DNA of 64,000 nt from Pontiellaceae bacterium B1224 (GTDB lineage: Bacteria; Verrucomicrobiota; Kiritimatiellia; Kiritimatiellales; Pontiellaceae). The notes under the pieces were generated by a model. The model saw only the letters and a list, made by a program, of their open reading frames with translations, did not search any database and was not told the origin of the DNA. The position numbers and the translations under genes were made by a program. Shown piece after piece: positions 20,192-29,043 of this stretch. Within the stretch, counting starts at the first letter, position 1, and every line of letters begins with the position of its first letter. The stretch lies in contig JAROBA010000006.1 of NCBI GenBank assembly GCA_029432815.1, positions 88,822 to 152,821 on the forward strand. Direction: 5' to 3'.

Positions 20192-21300
20192 AAATGCGTA
20201 TTTTAACCAGTTGGCTGATACTCGCAACGGTACAATCCAGTCATGCAGAAAAGGAGCCGAGAATGGCCGAAGGGTTTCGAATTCCAACTGAAAATCCGGC
20301 TTTCACGTTTCCCCGCGACTATGGCAGCCACCCCGAATTTAAAATCGAATGGTGGTACATTACCGGTCATCTGCGCGATGCTGCAGAACGGCGTTTCGGT
20401 TTTCAGGCCACCTTTTTCCGATATGCGCATCAAGCCGGTGCAGTTGAGGTTGCTACGCCGTTCGGCACCAACCAACTGTTTATGGCTCATATGGCGGTTT
20501 CCGATATAGAGGAAGAACGCTTCTTTCATGAAGAGCGCCTGAACCGCGACGGCTGGGATGCTTCGGCCGCCATCGATGATCTGAACCTGAAAAATGGTAA
20601 CTGGTCGCTGGTACGATTATCGGATGGATCCATGGAGCTACAGGCCGGAATCGGGTCGGATGTGCAACTTCAGTTTAATCTGGAACCGGTTCAACCGCTG
20701 GTTTTTTTCGGAAAAGAGGGCCTTTCGAAAAAAGGATCCGAGCCTTCGGCCTGCAGCTGGTATCTGACCTATCCCCGGTTGCGTACCACCGGAACGTTGG
20801 AGCTGGATGGAAAAAAACTCGAAGTGAGTGGTGAAAGCTGGATGGACCATGAAATCAGCAGCAGCCAGCTGGGCCGTGAACAGGTCGGCTGGGATTGGTT
20901 GAGTGTTCGATTCGACGATGGCGAAGCAATGATGATTTATATTCTAAGGGATGCAAACGGAATTCCGGATCCCCACTCAACCCTCGCCTGGATTGAGCGC
21001 GACCATACACTGCATCATGTCGGGCCCGATCAATTCCGATGGACTTCTTCCAATGTCTGGAAAAGTCAAGAAACCGGTTCCACCTATCCCATTGATGTGC
21101 TGGTTGAAGGAATGCGCCCCGACGGGCGGCCGTTCAGCTTTACGGTAAAACCATTAATGCGTAATCAGGAACTGGTCGGTGAGCTGGGAGGAATTTCCTA
21201 TTGGGAAGGTGCCTGTGATGTATTCGAAGGAAACCGCAAGGTCGGCGAAGCCTACATGGAACTCACCGGATACGGAAAATCCCTGAAGGAATCACTTTAA
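20188..21300 (+). CDS. AttH/CrtC-like lipocalin-domain protein, exported
   Basis: A 370-residue protein with a signal peptide (1-20, ending SSHA). It carries the two-lobed AttH/carotenoid-hydratase-like fold: EWWYITGHL, SGESWMDHEISSSQLG, GWDWLSVRFDDG and YWEGACDVF are conserved family blocks. It overlaps the permease by four bases, completing an AttEFGH-like export operon. The family is thought to handle a hydrophobic ligand, but no carotenoid genes are nearby, so CrtC activity should not be assumed. One palindrome (21048) is read SNVWK. Confidence 0.85.
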   Translation: MKMRILTSWLILATVQSSHAEKEPRMAEGFRIPTENPAFTFPRDYGSHPEFKIEWWYITGHLRDAAERRFGFQATFFRYAHQAGAVEVATPFGTNQLFMAHMAVSDIEEERFFHEERLNRDGWDASAAIDDLNLKNGNWSLVRLSDGSMELQAGIGSDVQLQFNLEPVQPLVFFGKEGLSKKGSEPSACSWYLTYPRLRTTGTLELDGKKLEVSGESWMDHEISSSQLGREQVGWDWLSVRFDDGEAMMIYILRDANGIPDPHSTLAWIERDHTLHHVGPDQFRWTSSNVWKSQETGSTYPIDVLVEGMRPDGRPFSFTVKPLMRNQELVGELGGISYWEGACDVFEGNRKVGEAYMELTGYGKSLKESL

Positions 21301-21331
21301 GCAACAGCGCGTTTCCCCTCATTCACACGAT

Positions 21332-21775
21332 CTATTTTCTGTCGTCCAGATTCCCGCCGATTACCAGCGCCGCAGAAATGATGATGATATTTTTAACGAT
21401 ATACTGTCCCTCCAGGGTCGGCAGAAATGGGATGCCGTTTTCCTGAAAGGTAATCTCCGGAAGGATAAACAGCGGCATAAAGGTGCCGACCATCTGTAGG
21501 AATAGCAAGCCGATGGCCAGGCGCGTTGTCTTTCTGAAAAGAAAGGATATCCCGATGATCATCTCCCACCAGCCAATTACATGAAGCCACTGTCGCGCCG
21601 ACAGCAACGGCATCCAATCAACGGTTTTCAAAACGAGTGGTTCGGCAGCAGATACGCCCAACGGCTTTAAAATTCCAAACCAGAAAAAAATGATGAAGAG
21701 TGAAATTCGCGCGGCGGGCTCTCCAAACCGCTTCATTTTTTCGAGAATGATCTGATCTAATTTGTCGATAGACAT
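21332..21775 (-). CDS. DoxX-like membrane protein
   Basis: A 147-residue integral membrane protein with four hydrophobic helices (about 22-40, 63-80, 85-105 and 123-140). FWFGILKP, GWWEMIIGISFLF and LLFLQMVGTFMPLF resemble the DoxX/YkgB family, whose members are linked to respiration or redox stress. GGAGA precedes the ATG. No operon partner. Function unknown. Confidence 0.65.
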   Translation of the reverse strand: MSIDKLDQIILEKMKRFGEPAARISLFIIFFWFGILKPLGVSAAEPLVLKTVDWMPLLSARQWLHVIGWWEMIIGISFLFRKTTRLAIGLLFLQMVGTFMPLFILPEITFQENGIPFLPTLEGQYIVKNIIIISAALVIGGNLDDRK

Positions 21776-22059
21776 CGTAATCTCCTTACGTTATTCGATG
21801 GATTACTAGCGATTCGTGGTACAACCTGAAAGCGCGGATCCACTCCCTTTCTCACTGCTTTGAACAGAATGCCCCACCCTGACTAATTCGTTGGCACATA
21901 AAAGGCCCGAAATTATCGCTTCGATAATGAGGACATCTGTCTGCTTATTTTTTTCCATATTGATAAACTGATTGGTATTTCATCAGGGATTCGTGCGAGA
22001 GAACGGATGCTTACAAACTATTCCGATGCATCGCAACCGTGGTCACCGGGTTCCTAAAA
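21776..22059. other. Intergenic, no gene seen
   Basis: About 280 bases with no credible ORF. A 15-nt stretch near 21811 matches the complement of a conserved 16S rRNA segment but lacks any flanking rRNA. Confidence 0.5.
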
Positions 22060-22091
22060 CAAAAAACCCTGAACGGTACGACTGTTCAGGG
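22060..22091 (-). terminator. Intrinsic terminator of the Spy-like gene
   Basis: On the minus strand an 8-bp stem CCCTGAAC/GTTCAGGG with a nine-base loop (22067-22091) is followed directly by six Ts (22061-22066 on the plus strand read as A). Confidence 0.85.
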
Positions 22092-22115
22092 CTTTCCGGA
22101 AAACTCTTTGAAACA

Positions 22116-22709
22116 TTACGGAGTCGGTGGTATTGATGCCGGAACCGGAGGTTCTTTTGAATGCTTATCTGGTAAAGGCGGGAGTTCCGGCTTCTGTGGC
22201 ATTCCTGATCCACCGCGTCGACCGTGTTCTTTCCATTTGTTGCGCGCACTGTCCATGAAGAGCTTATATTTTTCTTTTCCGAGGATTTTTTCCATCTGCA
22301 TGCGATTCCGGGCCAGAATTTTCATCTGTTCGGCCTGGGCATCGGAAACCTCGTCAATGGCCGCATAGATTTTTTCTTCAGTGGCACCTGACTTTTCGAG
22401 TTCTGAAAGATTTTTTTTCTTTGCTTCAATGTTTTGATAGGACGTGCGCATCTGTTCTTTGAGATTTTTCTGGATATCGATGATTTTTACTTTTTGCTCT
22501 TCAGTTACGCCGATTTCTTTCAGTGTTTTTTCCAGAATCTGAAGACGGCGCTCATCCATCGCCGCTTTTTCTTCGGCCGACCATTCTCGGCGTTGTTTAT
22601 TACTCCGCTCTTTTTTATCGGTTTTGGACTGATTTAATTCATTGGTTTGCTGGGCCCATACCGGAAAGGTCAGAACAACGACAACCAGCGTGATCAGATG
22701 TATTTTCAT
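22116..22709 (-). CDS. Spy/CpxP-like periplasmic helical protein
   Basis: A 197-residue exported protein with a signal peptide (1-19, ending VWA). It is almost entirely charged helix from 30 to 165, with LTXXQ-like repeats (GVTEEQKVKI and KILGKEKYKLF) typical of Spy/CpxP or heavy-metal-sensor periplasmic chaperones. A proline-rich tail follows. GAGGG lies upstream and an intrinsic terminator downstream, so it is monocistronic. Chaperone or metal-binding roles are family-level guesses. Confidence 0.7.
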   Translation of the reverse strand: MKIHLITLVVVVLTFPVWAQQTNELNQSKTDKKERSNKQRREWSAEEKAAMDERRLQILEKTLKEIGVTEEQKVKIIDIQKNLKEQMRTSYQNIEAKKKNLSELEKSGATEEKIYAAIDEVSDAQAEQMKILARNRMQMEKILGKEKYKLFMDSARNKWKEHGRRGGSGMPQKPELPPLPDKHSKEPPVPASIPPTP

Positions 22710-22771
22710 ATGCAGTACCCTCGCGAACTTGTGTTCGGTCTGTATAACGCAAGCTACCAGTCCGGTATTGC

Positions 22772-23899
22772 CTACAAAAGCTCAAACTTTTTAGGGCATG
22801 CTGCCAAGAAACGGAATCCACTTTGCGTGACCACTACTGTGTCTTCGATGCGAACGCCGCCGAGGCCAGGATAATAGAGACCCGGCTCGATGGTGATGAC
22901 ATTTCCGGCTTCGAGTATTTCGCCGCTTCTTCCAACCCTTGGACGTTCGTGGATATCGAGCCCCACCCCGTGACCGGTTCCATGGATGAAGCCCACGTGC
23001 CTCCCCTCTTTTTCCAGAGTCTGGAAACCGCGCTTTTCGAAAATGTCCTGACAAAGACGATGAATATCATCGGCGCAAATACCCGGTTTTACTTCTTTCA
23101 GCGCGGCGGCCTGAGCGGCTTTTACGGCATTGTAGAGTTTTTTCAGTTCAGGATTGGCCGGACCGCGGCAGACCGTTCGGGTGATGTCGCCCCAGTAGCC
23201 GGTTTTTTCTGAGCGCGGAAAAATGTCCATAATAATGGATTGGCCTGCATATAGAGGTCCATGACCGCGTTCGTGCGGATCGGTTCCCTGGTCGCCACCG
23301 GCTACGATGGTTTCGACCCCGGCGCAATCGTGATCAATGAGCGTTTTATGAATTAAATGCCGGACGATTTCAGAGGTCAGTTTTTCTTTCCCTATATAGA
23401 GGCAACTTTGAGCCCCTGTTTTTGAAGATGCAATCAGGTCAATTCCGGCCTTCATGGCCATCACAGCGGCCCGCTGGCTTTTCCGAAGTTTGGAAATCTC
23501 GTCAGCCGTTTTTATCTTCCGTTCGGGACAGGCCTCATTTTTTTCGACGGAGATTCTGATGCCCTTCTTTTTCAGAGTTTGGAAAAGTCCGACCGGAAAA
23601 TCGGATGAAACCAGCAGCCGACGAATAGAGGCCCGCTCCATTAAAACCCGAATCTGCTCCACGCGGTTCCATGCTTTTTTTCCTTTCAGACCTAAATCTT
23701 CCGGTGTGTAAACCTGCGTGCCGGGTGTTGATTGTTTTTCCGCCCGCCCTTTTTCCATGGATGAAACCAACAGATAGCCACCGGTTGTCGTTTTAAGATA
23801 TAAAAAGGGGTCCGGAGCTGTAAATCCACTGAGATAATGGATATTCGTGGTGCTTGGTGATGATCCAGAGAGTAAAATATGACCTGTTAATTGATTCAT
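22772..23899 (-). CDS. M24 family Xaa-Pro aminopeptidase/dipeptidase
   Basis: A 375-residue cytoplasmic metallopeptidase. An N-terminal creatinase-like domain (1-130) precedes the pita-bread domain. The five metal ligands are visible: Asp in IMDIFP, Asp in GDITRT, His in GTGHGVGLDIHE, Glu in TIEPGLYY and Glu in GVRIEDTVVV. It removes N-terminal residues preceding proline or splits Xaa-Pro dipeptides; PepP and PepQ cannot be separated by sight. AGGAGG lies about ten bases before the ATG. A palindrome (23012) is read FQTLE. Confidence 0.92.
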   Translation of the reverse strand: MNQLTGHILLSGSSPSTTNIHYLSGFTAPDPFLYLKTTTGGYLLVSSMEKGRAEKQSTPGTQVYTPEDLGLKGKKAWNRVEQIRVLMERASIRRLLVSSDFPVGLFQTLKKKGIRISVEKNEACPERKIKTADEISKLRKSQRAAVMAMKAGIDLIASSKTGAQSCLYIGKEKLTSEIVRHLIHKTLIDHDCAGVETIVAGGDQGTDPHERGHGPLYAGQSIIMDIFPRSEKTGYWGDITRTVCRGPANPELKKLYNAVKAAQAAALKEVKPGICADDIHRLCQDIFEKRGFQTLEKEGRHVGFIHGTGHGVGLDIHERPRVGRSGEILEAGNVITIEPGLYYPGLGGVRIEDTVVVTQSGFRFLAACPKKFELL

Positions 23900-24191
23900 T
23901 TGGGCACAACCTCCTAAATTTCGGATATTTACAAGAGTTCAAATTCTCATTAGTACAATTTTGTTTTAACGTTTTTCCAACATAGGGGAGCCTATATTGT
24001 GTTCCTTTATGTGTCGGCAACTATATTTAGTGGTATTGATTTTTTTATGCTCAAAATATTTCTCTAACCTTGAGCATGCTATCGGCATTCTTTACCTTTC
24101 AACCTCGCAATACAGAAGGGGAAGTTACTAGCTGTTAATAACTTGTCAATAAACTAGGGAGACCTGTTAAGGGGAACGAATTAAAGAAAAA
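23900..24191. other. dnaA upstream region
   Basis: 292 bases of AT-rich DNA between the divergent peptidase and dnaA genes. It must carry both promoters, but no convincing -35/-10 pair, canonical DnaA box or gene was found. Confidence 0.5.
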
Positions 24192-25574
24192 ATGGACAAG
24201 GATTGCTCAAATATCTGGAATCAGGCCTGCAAACAACTGAAGGGGATTCTTTCCGGCGATATCTATGATCGCTGGATTGCTGTCATTCAGTGTTTGGATA
24301 TCTCCGGCAGCACGATGCGTCTTGCTGTGGCCAACGATTTCTATAAGGACTGGCTCGAAGAAAATTATTTTCCGATGATCCGCAAGGCGGTCATGGTTGT
24401 AAGCGGTAAAGAAATGGATATTTCGCTGGAGGTGGATTCCAGCTGTTTTGACGTCGTTAAGGAAGAACGTGAGCCGGAGAGTCATTCGCCAATCTCGCTT
24501 CCGACGCTGACACTGGGGAATAAAAAGCCGAGCCATAATCTTAATCCGAATTATACATTCGATTCTTATGTGGTTGGTCCGGCGAATCAGTTTGCTCATG
24601 CTGCGGCAATGGCAGCAGCAAACTCCCCTTCCCGTACCTATAATCCGCTATTTATTTATGGTGGTGTCGGACTGGGTAAAACCCACTTGATGCAGGCGAT
24701 CGGGAACCATATTTCTCATAAAAAGCCGCGTTCAAAAATCTGCTATATCACGTGTGAAACCTTCACAAATGAATACATTGATGCGCTTCAAAATAACAAC
24801 GTTTCGAATTTCCGAAAGAAATACCGGAAAATCGACATGCTGATGATTGATGATATTCAGTTTCTGGATGGAAAACAGCGTTTGCAGGAAGAATTTTTCC
24901 ACACCTTTAATACGCTTTTCGAAAGCCATAAACAGATTGTACTGACTTCGGACCGTACGCCCAGCGAAATGGCTGGTCTGGCACCTCGCCTTATTTCAAG
25001 ATTTGAATGGGGATTGGTTACCGAGCTTGGAAAACCGGATGTGGAAACCCGTTCGGCTATCCTCCGTAAAAAAGCGGAACTTCTAAATCTTAATATTGGA
25101 AATGATCTACTCGACTATCTTGCCGAACGTGTTTCTTCCAATGTTCGGAGTCTTGAGGGTGCTTTAATTCGTGTGGCCACCTTTATGTCGCTCACCAATC
25201 AGAAGGTCGATGTTCAGAAAGTTGAAGAGTTGCTGCACGATCTACTCGATAAAGAGTCTAAGGCAGCCATCAGTGTAGATATTATCCAACGTACCGTTGC
25301 AGAGCACTTTGATCTTCGGCCGGCTGATTTAACCGGTAAAAAACGTACAAAAGATATCGCCTGGCCCCGACAGATTGCGATGCACTTATCGCGAACCATG
25401 ACGCCACAGTCATTCCCTGTGATTGGTGAACAGTTCTGCCGAAACCATGCAACCATCCTTTATGCCCATGAGCAAGTGACCACAAAAGCACAGGATGACC
25501 GCGGTCTGCAGCAGACTATTGCGATCCTTAAGGACAAGGTGAATAAAAACGCAGCTAAAGTAATGTCTTCATAG
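24192..25574 (+). CDS. dnaA: Chromosomal replication initiator DnaA
   Basis: A 460-residue initiator. Domain I is residues 1-80 and a short linker follows. Domain III is AAA+ with Walker A GGVGLGKTH, Walker B LMIDDIQFLDG and RLISRFEWGL. Domain IV has KKRTKDIAWPRQIAMHLSR. The last recognition segment reads FCRNHATILYAHEQV instead of the usual FGGRDHTTVxHA: one Gly is missing, Asp is Asn and the first Thr is Ala. In E. coli the Asp-His-Thr residues touch bases of the DnaA box, so box preference may be shifted. The ribosome site is weak. Confidence 0.97.
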   Translation: MDKDCSNIWNQACKQLKGILSGDIYDRWIAVIQCLDISGSTMRLAVANDFYKDWLEENYFPMIRKAVMVVSGKEMDISLEVDSSCFDVVKEEREPESHSPISLPTLTLGNKKPSHNLNPNYTFDSYVVGPANQFAHAAAMAAANSPSRTYNPLFIYGGVGLGKTHLMQAIGNHISHKKPRSKICYITCETFTNEYIDALQNNNVSNFRKKYRKIDMLMIDDIQFLDGKQRLQEEFFHTFNTLFESHKQIVLTSDRTPSEMAGLAPRLISRFEWGLVTELGKPDVETRSAILRKKAELLNLNIGNDLLDYLAERVSSNVRSLEGALIRVATFMSLTNQKVDVQKVEELLHDLLDKESKAAISVDIIQRTVAEHFDLRPADLTGKKRTKDIAWPRQIAMHLSRTMTPQSFPVIGEQFCRNHATILYAHEQVTTKAQDDRGLQQTIAILKDKVNKNAAKVMSS

Positions 25575-25593
25575 TTTCTTCTTTTAAACTGAT

Positions 25594-25622
25594 AACCGTC
25601 TCTTTTCGGAGGCGGTTTTTTT
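25594..25622 (+). terminator. Intrinsic terminator of dnaA
   Basis: Stem AACCGTCTC (25594-25602) with GAGGCGGTT (25609-25617), one wobble pair, and a T-run to 25622. Confidence 0.9.
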
Positions 25623-25975
25623 ATGGCTGTAACACTTGTAGTGGTTCTGTCTTTTGGTTTATTTCATTTTTAGATTTAAGCAACGAGGATTGAGCTTTAT
25701 GCCGGTGCAATACCATTTCGACAGGAGACATTGAATCTTCAATACATATACCGCGATACAGTGGAATGAGTCCTTTTTAGATTAAGCTGCTGACCACAAA
25801 AAATAATGCTCGTTTTTGTATCCAATGTTTTGAATTTATTTTTTAGTAAGGCATAATTCTATGCATTGTTTGGTGTGTGTCAGGATTCCGTTCGCGGCCC
25901 ATTATTCAGGGAATGCCTGTTCATGAATATTTAATAACCTGTGCAGTTTCTGATGATTAAATTAACAACTACCGG

Positions 25976-25984
25976 TTGTTCACA
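25976..25984 (+). promoter_or_regulatory. DnaA-box-like site TTGTTCACA
   Basis: TTGTTCACA differs from TTATCCACA at two positions (3 and 5). It lies in the dnaA-dnaN gap beside an ACAAC/GTTGT inverted repeat. Confidence 0.45.
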
Positions 25985-26006
25985 GTTCGTCGTTTTTTTA
26001 CGCGAC

Positions 26007-26015
26007 TTATCAACA
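26007..26015 (+). promoter_or_regulatory. DnaA-box-like site TTATCAACA
   Basis: TTATCAACA, one mismatch from the canonical box. The same word recurs inverted at 31848-31856 before mnmG. Confidence 0.45.
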
Positions 26016-26071
26016 GGGTTATTATTTTTTTCAAGCTTTTACAGGTGACTGAGTTACGGGAAATAAGTACG

Positions 26072-26100
26072 TTTAAAAGCGGTTGTACACAGACTATAAT
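26072..26100 (+). promoter_or_regulatory. dnaN promoter overlapping a DnaA-box-like site
   Basis: TTTAAA (26072-26077) and TATAAT (26095-26100) are 17 bases apart. The spacer contains TTGTACACA (26083-26091), so DnaA could repress or tune dnaN from here. Confidence 0.55.
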
Positions 26101-26149
26101 AATAGTGATTTTATAAATAAACTATATCTATATAACAGGAGGCTTGTTA

Positions 26150-27244
26150 ATGAAGTTCAGCATTGAAAAGGATCAGATTCTGGAAGCACTGCAAAAAGTG
26201 CAGTCAATCGTAGGTCAGCGAACGACCCTGCCGATTCTTTCCAATGTATTGCTTGAAGCAAGTAACGGAAAGTTGACCCTCACCACCACGGATATGGAAG
26301 TGAGTGTCCGAACCAGCATTGAGGCGGAAATTGACGAAGATGGCAGCACTACCCTGCCCGCGCGCCGGTTCTTCAGCATTTGCCGTGATCTACCAAGTCA
26401 TCAGGTGGATATCGGAGTCAGCAATGAGGATGTCGCAACCATCATTTCCGGTTCATATAATTGTAAACTTGAAGGGCTTTCAAAGGAGGACTTTCCTCCT
26501 ATGCCCACATTCGAAGAGAGTTACTCCTATACGCTCAATCAGGGTACTTTTAAGGATATCCTTCAGAAAACTTTCTACGCGGCCTCTACGGATGAATCTC
26601 GTGCCATTTTGAATGGTTCTCTCATGGCATTCCGCGACAATAAACTAACCACGGTTTGTACTGATGGACGTCGACTGGCGCTGGTGGAACAGGAAATTGA
26701 TATTCCGGAAGATGCGGAGGTTGATATTGTTGTACCTAGCAAGACGGTGAGTGAGCTGATTAAAACACTTGATGGAGAAGGTGAAGCTGTCATTAAAACT
26801 TCAGCGACCCAGGTAGCTTTTGAGTTTGGTAACATTTTCATCATTTCAAAGCTCATTGACGGAACATATCCGAACTATCGCCAGGTGATTCCTTCTCAGT
26901 GTGAAGAGCGCATTGCGATTGATCGTGAAATGCTGCAAAGCGCAGTTCGCCGGGTTTCTTTGATGCTGGATGATCAGGCCGCTTCGGTAAAAGTTCAGAT
27001 CACGGAGAACCGAATGGAACTGCTGACTTCTTCTCCGGAAGTGGGAGAATCACGCGAAGCTGTTCCTGTGAAATATTCCGGTAAAGATATCACGATTGCT
27101 TTTAACCCAGCTTTTCTGATGGCACCGCTTAAACATCTCGACAGTGATGAAATCTATCTGGAACTCTCTGATGAATTAAGTCCGGGAGTAATTAAAACGA
27201 ATGTCCCATTCCTATATGTAATCATGCCGATTCGTGTCAGCTAA
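26150..27244 (+). CDS. dnaN: DNA polymerase III beta sliding clamp
   Basis: A 364-residue clamp of three equal domains; family blocks include TLPILSNVLLEA and the C-terminal MPIRVS. The ATG at 26150 follows AGGAGG (26137-26142) by seven bases; the open frame also has an upstream TTG that is not needed. The clamp tethers polymerase and repair enzymes to DNA. It is the second gene of the dnaA-dnaN pair, 575 bases downstream. Confidence 0.97.
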   Translation: MKFSIEKDQILEALQKVQSIVGQRTTLPILSNVLLEASNGKLTLTTTDMEVSVRTSIEAEIDEDGSTTLPARRFFSICRDLPSHQVDIGVSNEDVATIISGSYNCKLEGLSKEDFPPMPTFEESYSYTLNQGTFKDILQKTFYAASTDESRAILNGSLMAFRDNKLTTVCTDGRRLALVEQEIDIPEDAEVDIVVPSKTVSELIKTLDGEGEAVIKTSATQVAFEFGNIFIISKLIDGTYPNYRQVIPSQCEERIAIDREMLQSAVRRVSLMLDDQAASVKVQITENRMELLTSSPEVGESREAVPVKYSGKDITIAFNPAFLMAPLKHLDSDEIYLELSDELSPGVIKTNVPFLYVIMPIRVS

Positions 27245-27331
27245 GAGAATAAACAAAAGCGTTTTTGGGGAATTAAGAGGATCTTTTCCGGCAATGCAGA
27301 AGTTGTTCGAATCAGTAATCCAGTGAGGAAA

Positions 27332-27406
27332 TGGTTGCCGAACAAGGACTCGAACCTTGACTAAGCGAGTCAGAGTCGCTTGTGCTGCCAATTACACCAT
27401 TCGGCA
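27332..27406 (-). tRNA. tRNA-Gln (CTG anticodon)
   Basis: A 75-nt cloverleaf with encoded CCA. Acceptor TGCCGAA pairs fully with TTCGGCA and the discriminator is A. The anticodon stem AGCGA/TCGCT encloses CTCTGAC, giving anticodon CTG. The T-arm CAAGG-TTCGAGT-CCTTG is canonical. Confidence 0.93.
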
Positions 27407-27467
27407 ATGAATGAGCGCAGAAAATAGCTATTTCACTGAATTGGATCAAGCAGGTTATTAAAAAAAA

Positions 27468-27707
27468 ATGCCGCGAGCTAATCAAAAGAGAATTATCCGG
27501 TTGTTAGGCGTTGGTTTTGATTCCGAAGATGGGCATGTGCGGATCACTAAAGGTGATCGCTATGATGTGCTGATGGGATCTGATGAAAGCCATGAATATA
27601 TTCAAAAGCTGATCGCTAGAATCGAAGAAGAAATGAAGGCCCGTGGGGTAACTTTGGATGATTTTAGCCCGGAAGAGTTTAGCGATTTTGTTCAATCGGT
27701 CCTCTGA
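27468..27707 (+). CDS. Small conserved protein near dnaN, function unknown
   Basis: A 79-residue acidic protein: basic start MPRANQKRIIRLLGVG, then FDSEDGHVRITKGDRYDVLMGSDESHE and a C-terminal helix pair. No membrane segment or catalytic motif. I recall similar short proteins near dnaN in other PVC bacteria, but this is unverified. It begins after an eight-A run with no good ribosome site. It converges on amrS, with a palindrome exactly between the stops. Confidence 0.6.
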   Translation: MPRANQKRIIRLLGVGFDSEDGHVRITKGDRYDVLMGSDESHEYIQKLIARIEEEMKARGVTLDDFSPEEFSDFVQSVL

Positions 27708-27709
27708 TG

Positions 27710-27724
27710 TTCCAATGATTGGAA
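27710..27724. repeat. TTCCA-N5-TGGAA palindrome between convergent genes
   Basis: TTCCAATGATTGGAA fills the 18-base gap between two converging stop codons, a position where it could act as a bidirectional pause or terminator stem. Confidence 0.92.
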
Positions 27725-27725
27725 G

Positions 27726-28697
27726 TTAGTTCCATATCCCGGGAATCATCCTGCCGCATTCCGGACAGTTTCCATTGTTAAGATTATGGAATATTACTCG
27801 GTAGCCGTTCCTTAGAATTAATACATTATCGCAATCAGGACAGGATGTGGATTCCCCTGCTCCATCACTCATATTTCCTGTGTAAACAAATTTAAGTCCG
27901 CATTCGAGTGCTATTCTTCGGGCACGAAGAATGGTTTTTAAAGGAGTTGCTGGTAAATGCCTGAGTTTATTTTGTGGAAAGAATCTCGAAAAGTGCAATG
28001 GAGTCTCTTCTCCAAGATTATCTAAAATCCAATTGCACATTTTTTGTGTCTCATCTTCAGAATCATTAAGCGTTGGTATGATGAGATTTGTTATTTCAAT
28101 AAATATACCGGCCTCTTTCATAATTTTAAGCGCAGTCAGCACCGGTTCGAGATGGGCATTGCATACATCTTGATAAAATTTCTCAGAAAATGATTTTAGA
28201 TCAACATTAACAGCATCGACATAAGTACATAGGTGTCGTAACGGATCCGGGTTTATATAGGCAGCCGTCACTAGAATATTCTTAAGATCAACCCTTGCTA
28301 CTGACTTGCAGCAAGCCAAAGTGTATTCATAAGAAACGAGGGGTTCAGCATAGGTATAGGCTACAGATGGAATGGAATTTATTTTTGCCAGATCAGCAAT
28401 ACTTTGCGGAGTGTAGATAGATGTCCCTATTTTTGCATGCTGGGATAAGGGTTCATTCTGACATTGCATGCAGTGCAGATTACAACCGGCGGTTCCGATT
28501 GAAAGAACGGGCGTTCCTGGAAGAACATGATAGAGCGGTTTTTTTTCAATCGGATCTACGTTCAGTGCGGCCGGTTGATCATACGTAATGCAGCTGATTT
28601 TATGATCAATATTCTTACGGACCCCGCAGTCTCCGATCTCCCCGAGGCCGAGTTTACAACCTGTCGGGCAAAGGGTGCATTTGATGTCAGTTTTCAT
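27726..28697 (-). CDS. amrS: AmrS-type radical SAM enzyme (AmmeMemoRadiSam)
   Basis: A 323-residue radical SAM protein. The SAM cluster is C72-x3-C76-x2-C79 (GCNLHCMQCQN). Extra cysteine pairs lie at the N-terminus (CTLCPTGC) and C-terminus (CPDC and CPEC), as in AmrS-like enzymes. The start MKTDIKCTLC is preferred over a longer frame. The usual AmmeMemo companion proteins (AmrA, AmrB) are not in the window, so its substrate is open. It is the last gene of a three-gene operon with the HNH and epimerase genes and overlaps the HNH stop. Confidence 0.85.
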   Translation of the reverse strand: MKTDIKCTLCPTGCKLGLGEIGDCGVRKNIDHKISCITYDQPAALNVDPIEKKPLYHVLPGTPVLSIGTAGCNLHCMQCQNEPLSQHAKIGTSIYTPQSIADLAKINSIPSVAYTYAEPLVSYEYTLACCKSVARVDLKNILVTAAYINPDPLRHLCTYVDAVNVDLKSFSEKFYQDVCNAHLEPVLTALKIMKEAGIFIEITNLIIPTLNDSEDETQKMCNWILDNLGEETPLHFSRFFPQNKLRHLPATPLKTILRARRIALECGLKFVYTGNMSDGAGESTSCPDCDNVLILRNGYRVIFHNLNNGNCPECGRMIPGIWN

Positions 28698-29043
28698 CCT
28701 TTCCAATGTCTGGAAGTAAGGAATCCAGCCCCTCAAAAGCACTGAATCCCTCACTTTTGAAAGTCTCTTCAACTGCACTGCCAAAGCCTTTCATTTTGTG
28801 CTTCTCATGCTCATTGTCATGGCAATAAAGACATAATAATTCCCAGTTGCTTCCATCTGGAGGATTGTTATCGTGATTATGATCCTTATGCTGAACTGTC
28901 AGCTCTTTCAGTTTGGTTCCTGAGAATTCGCGGCTACAACTACCGCAAATGTGTGGAAACATTTTTAGGGCTTTCGCTCGATAGCCCTTTTCTTTTTCAG
29001 AGATCTGTTGATGGATCCGCTGTAGGTCGCCGCTTCTTTTCAT
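28687..29043 (-). CDS. YajD-like HNH nuclease
   Basis: A 118-residue protein with the HNH core VQHKDHNHDNNPPDGSNWE followed by LLCLYCHDNEH; a CGSC pair about 15 residues earlier completes a zinc-finger-stabilised beta-beta-alpha metal site. It is similar to the stand-alone YajD group. Start and stop overlap neighbours (ATGA upstream). A palindrome copy (28701-28715) encodes its C-terminal LPDIGK and lies just upstream of the amrS start. It is probably a DNA nuclease with housekeeping or repair use; no toxin or immunity partner is present. Confidence 0.82.
   Translation of the reverse strand: MKRSGDLQRIHQQISEKEKGYRAKALKMFPHICGSCSREFSGTKLKELTVQHKDHNHDNNPPDGSNWELLCLYCHDNEHEKHKMKGFGSAVEETFKSEGFSAFEGLDSLLPDIGKDEN

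Larger units (their letters stand above)
25623..26136. other. Candidate replication origin (oriC)
   Basis: About 510 bases without a gene between dnaA and dnaN, AT-rich toward dnaN. Degenerate DnaA-box-like words (25976, 26007, 26083) and long A/T tracts near 26020-26035 and 26095-26135 suggest an unwinding region. The alternative is the gap upstream of mnmG. Confidence 0.6.

Noticed and set aside
21811..21825. A 15-nt match to the complement of a conserved 16S rRNA segment (GATTACTAGCGATTC).
   Set aside because: No flanking rRNA sequence on either side; too short to be a gene fragment and chosen after the fact.
27468..27707. Possible toxin or antitoxin because of small size and acidity.
   Set aside because: No partner ORF; the converging neighbour is amrS.
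28687..29043. HNH nuclease as part of a defence system.
   Set aside because: It is overlapped in an operon with an epimerase and AmrS; no methylase, helicase or immunity gene is present.
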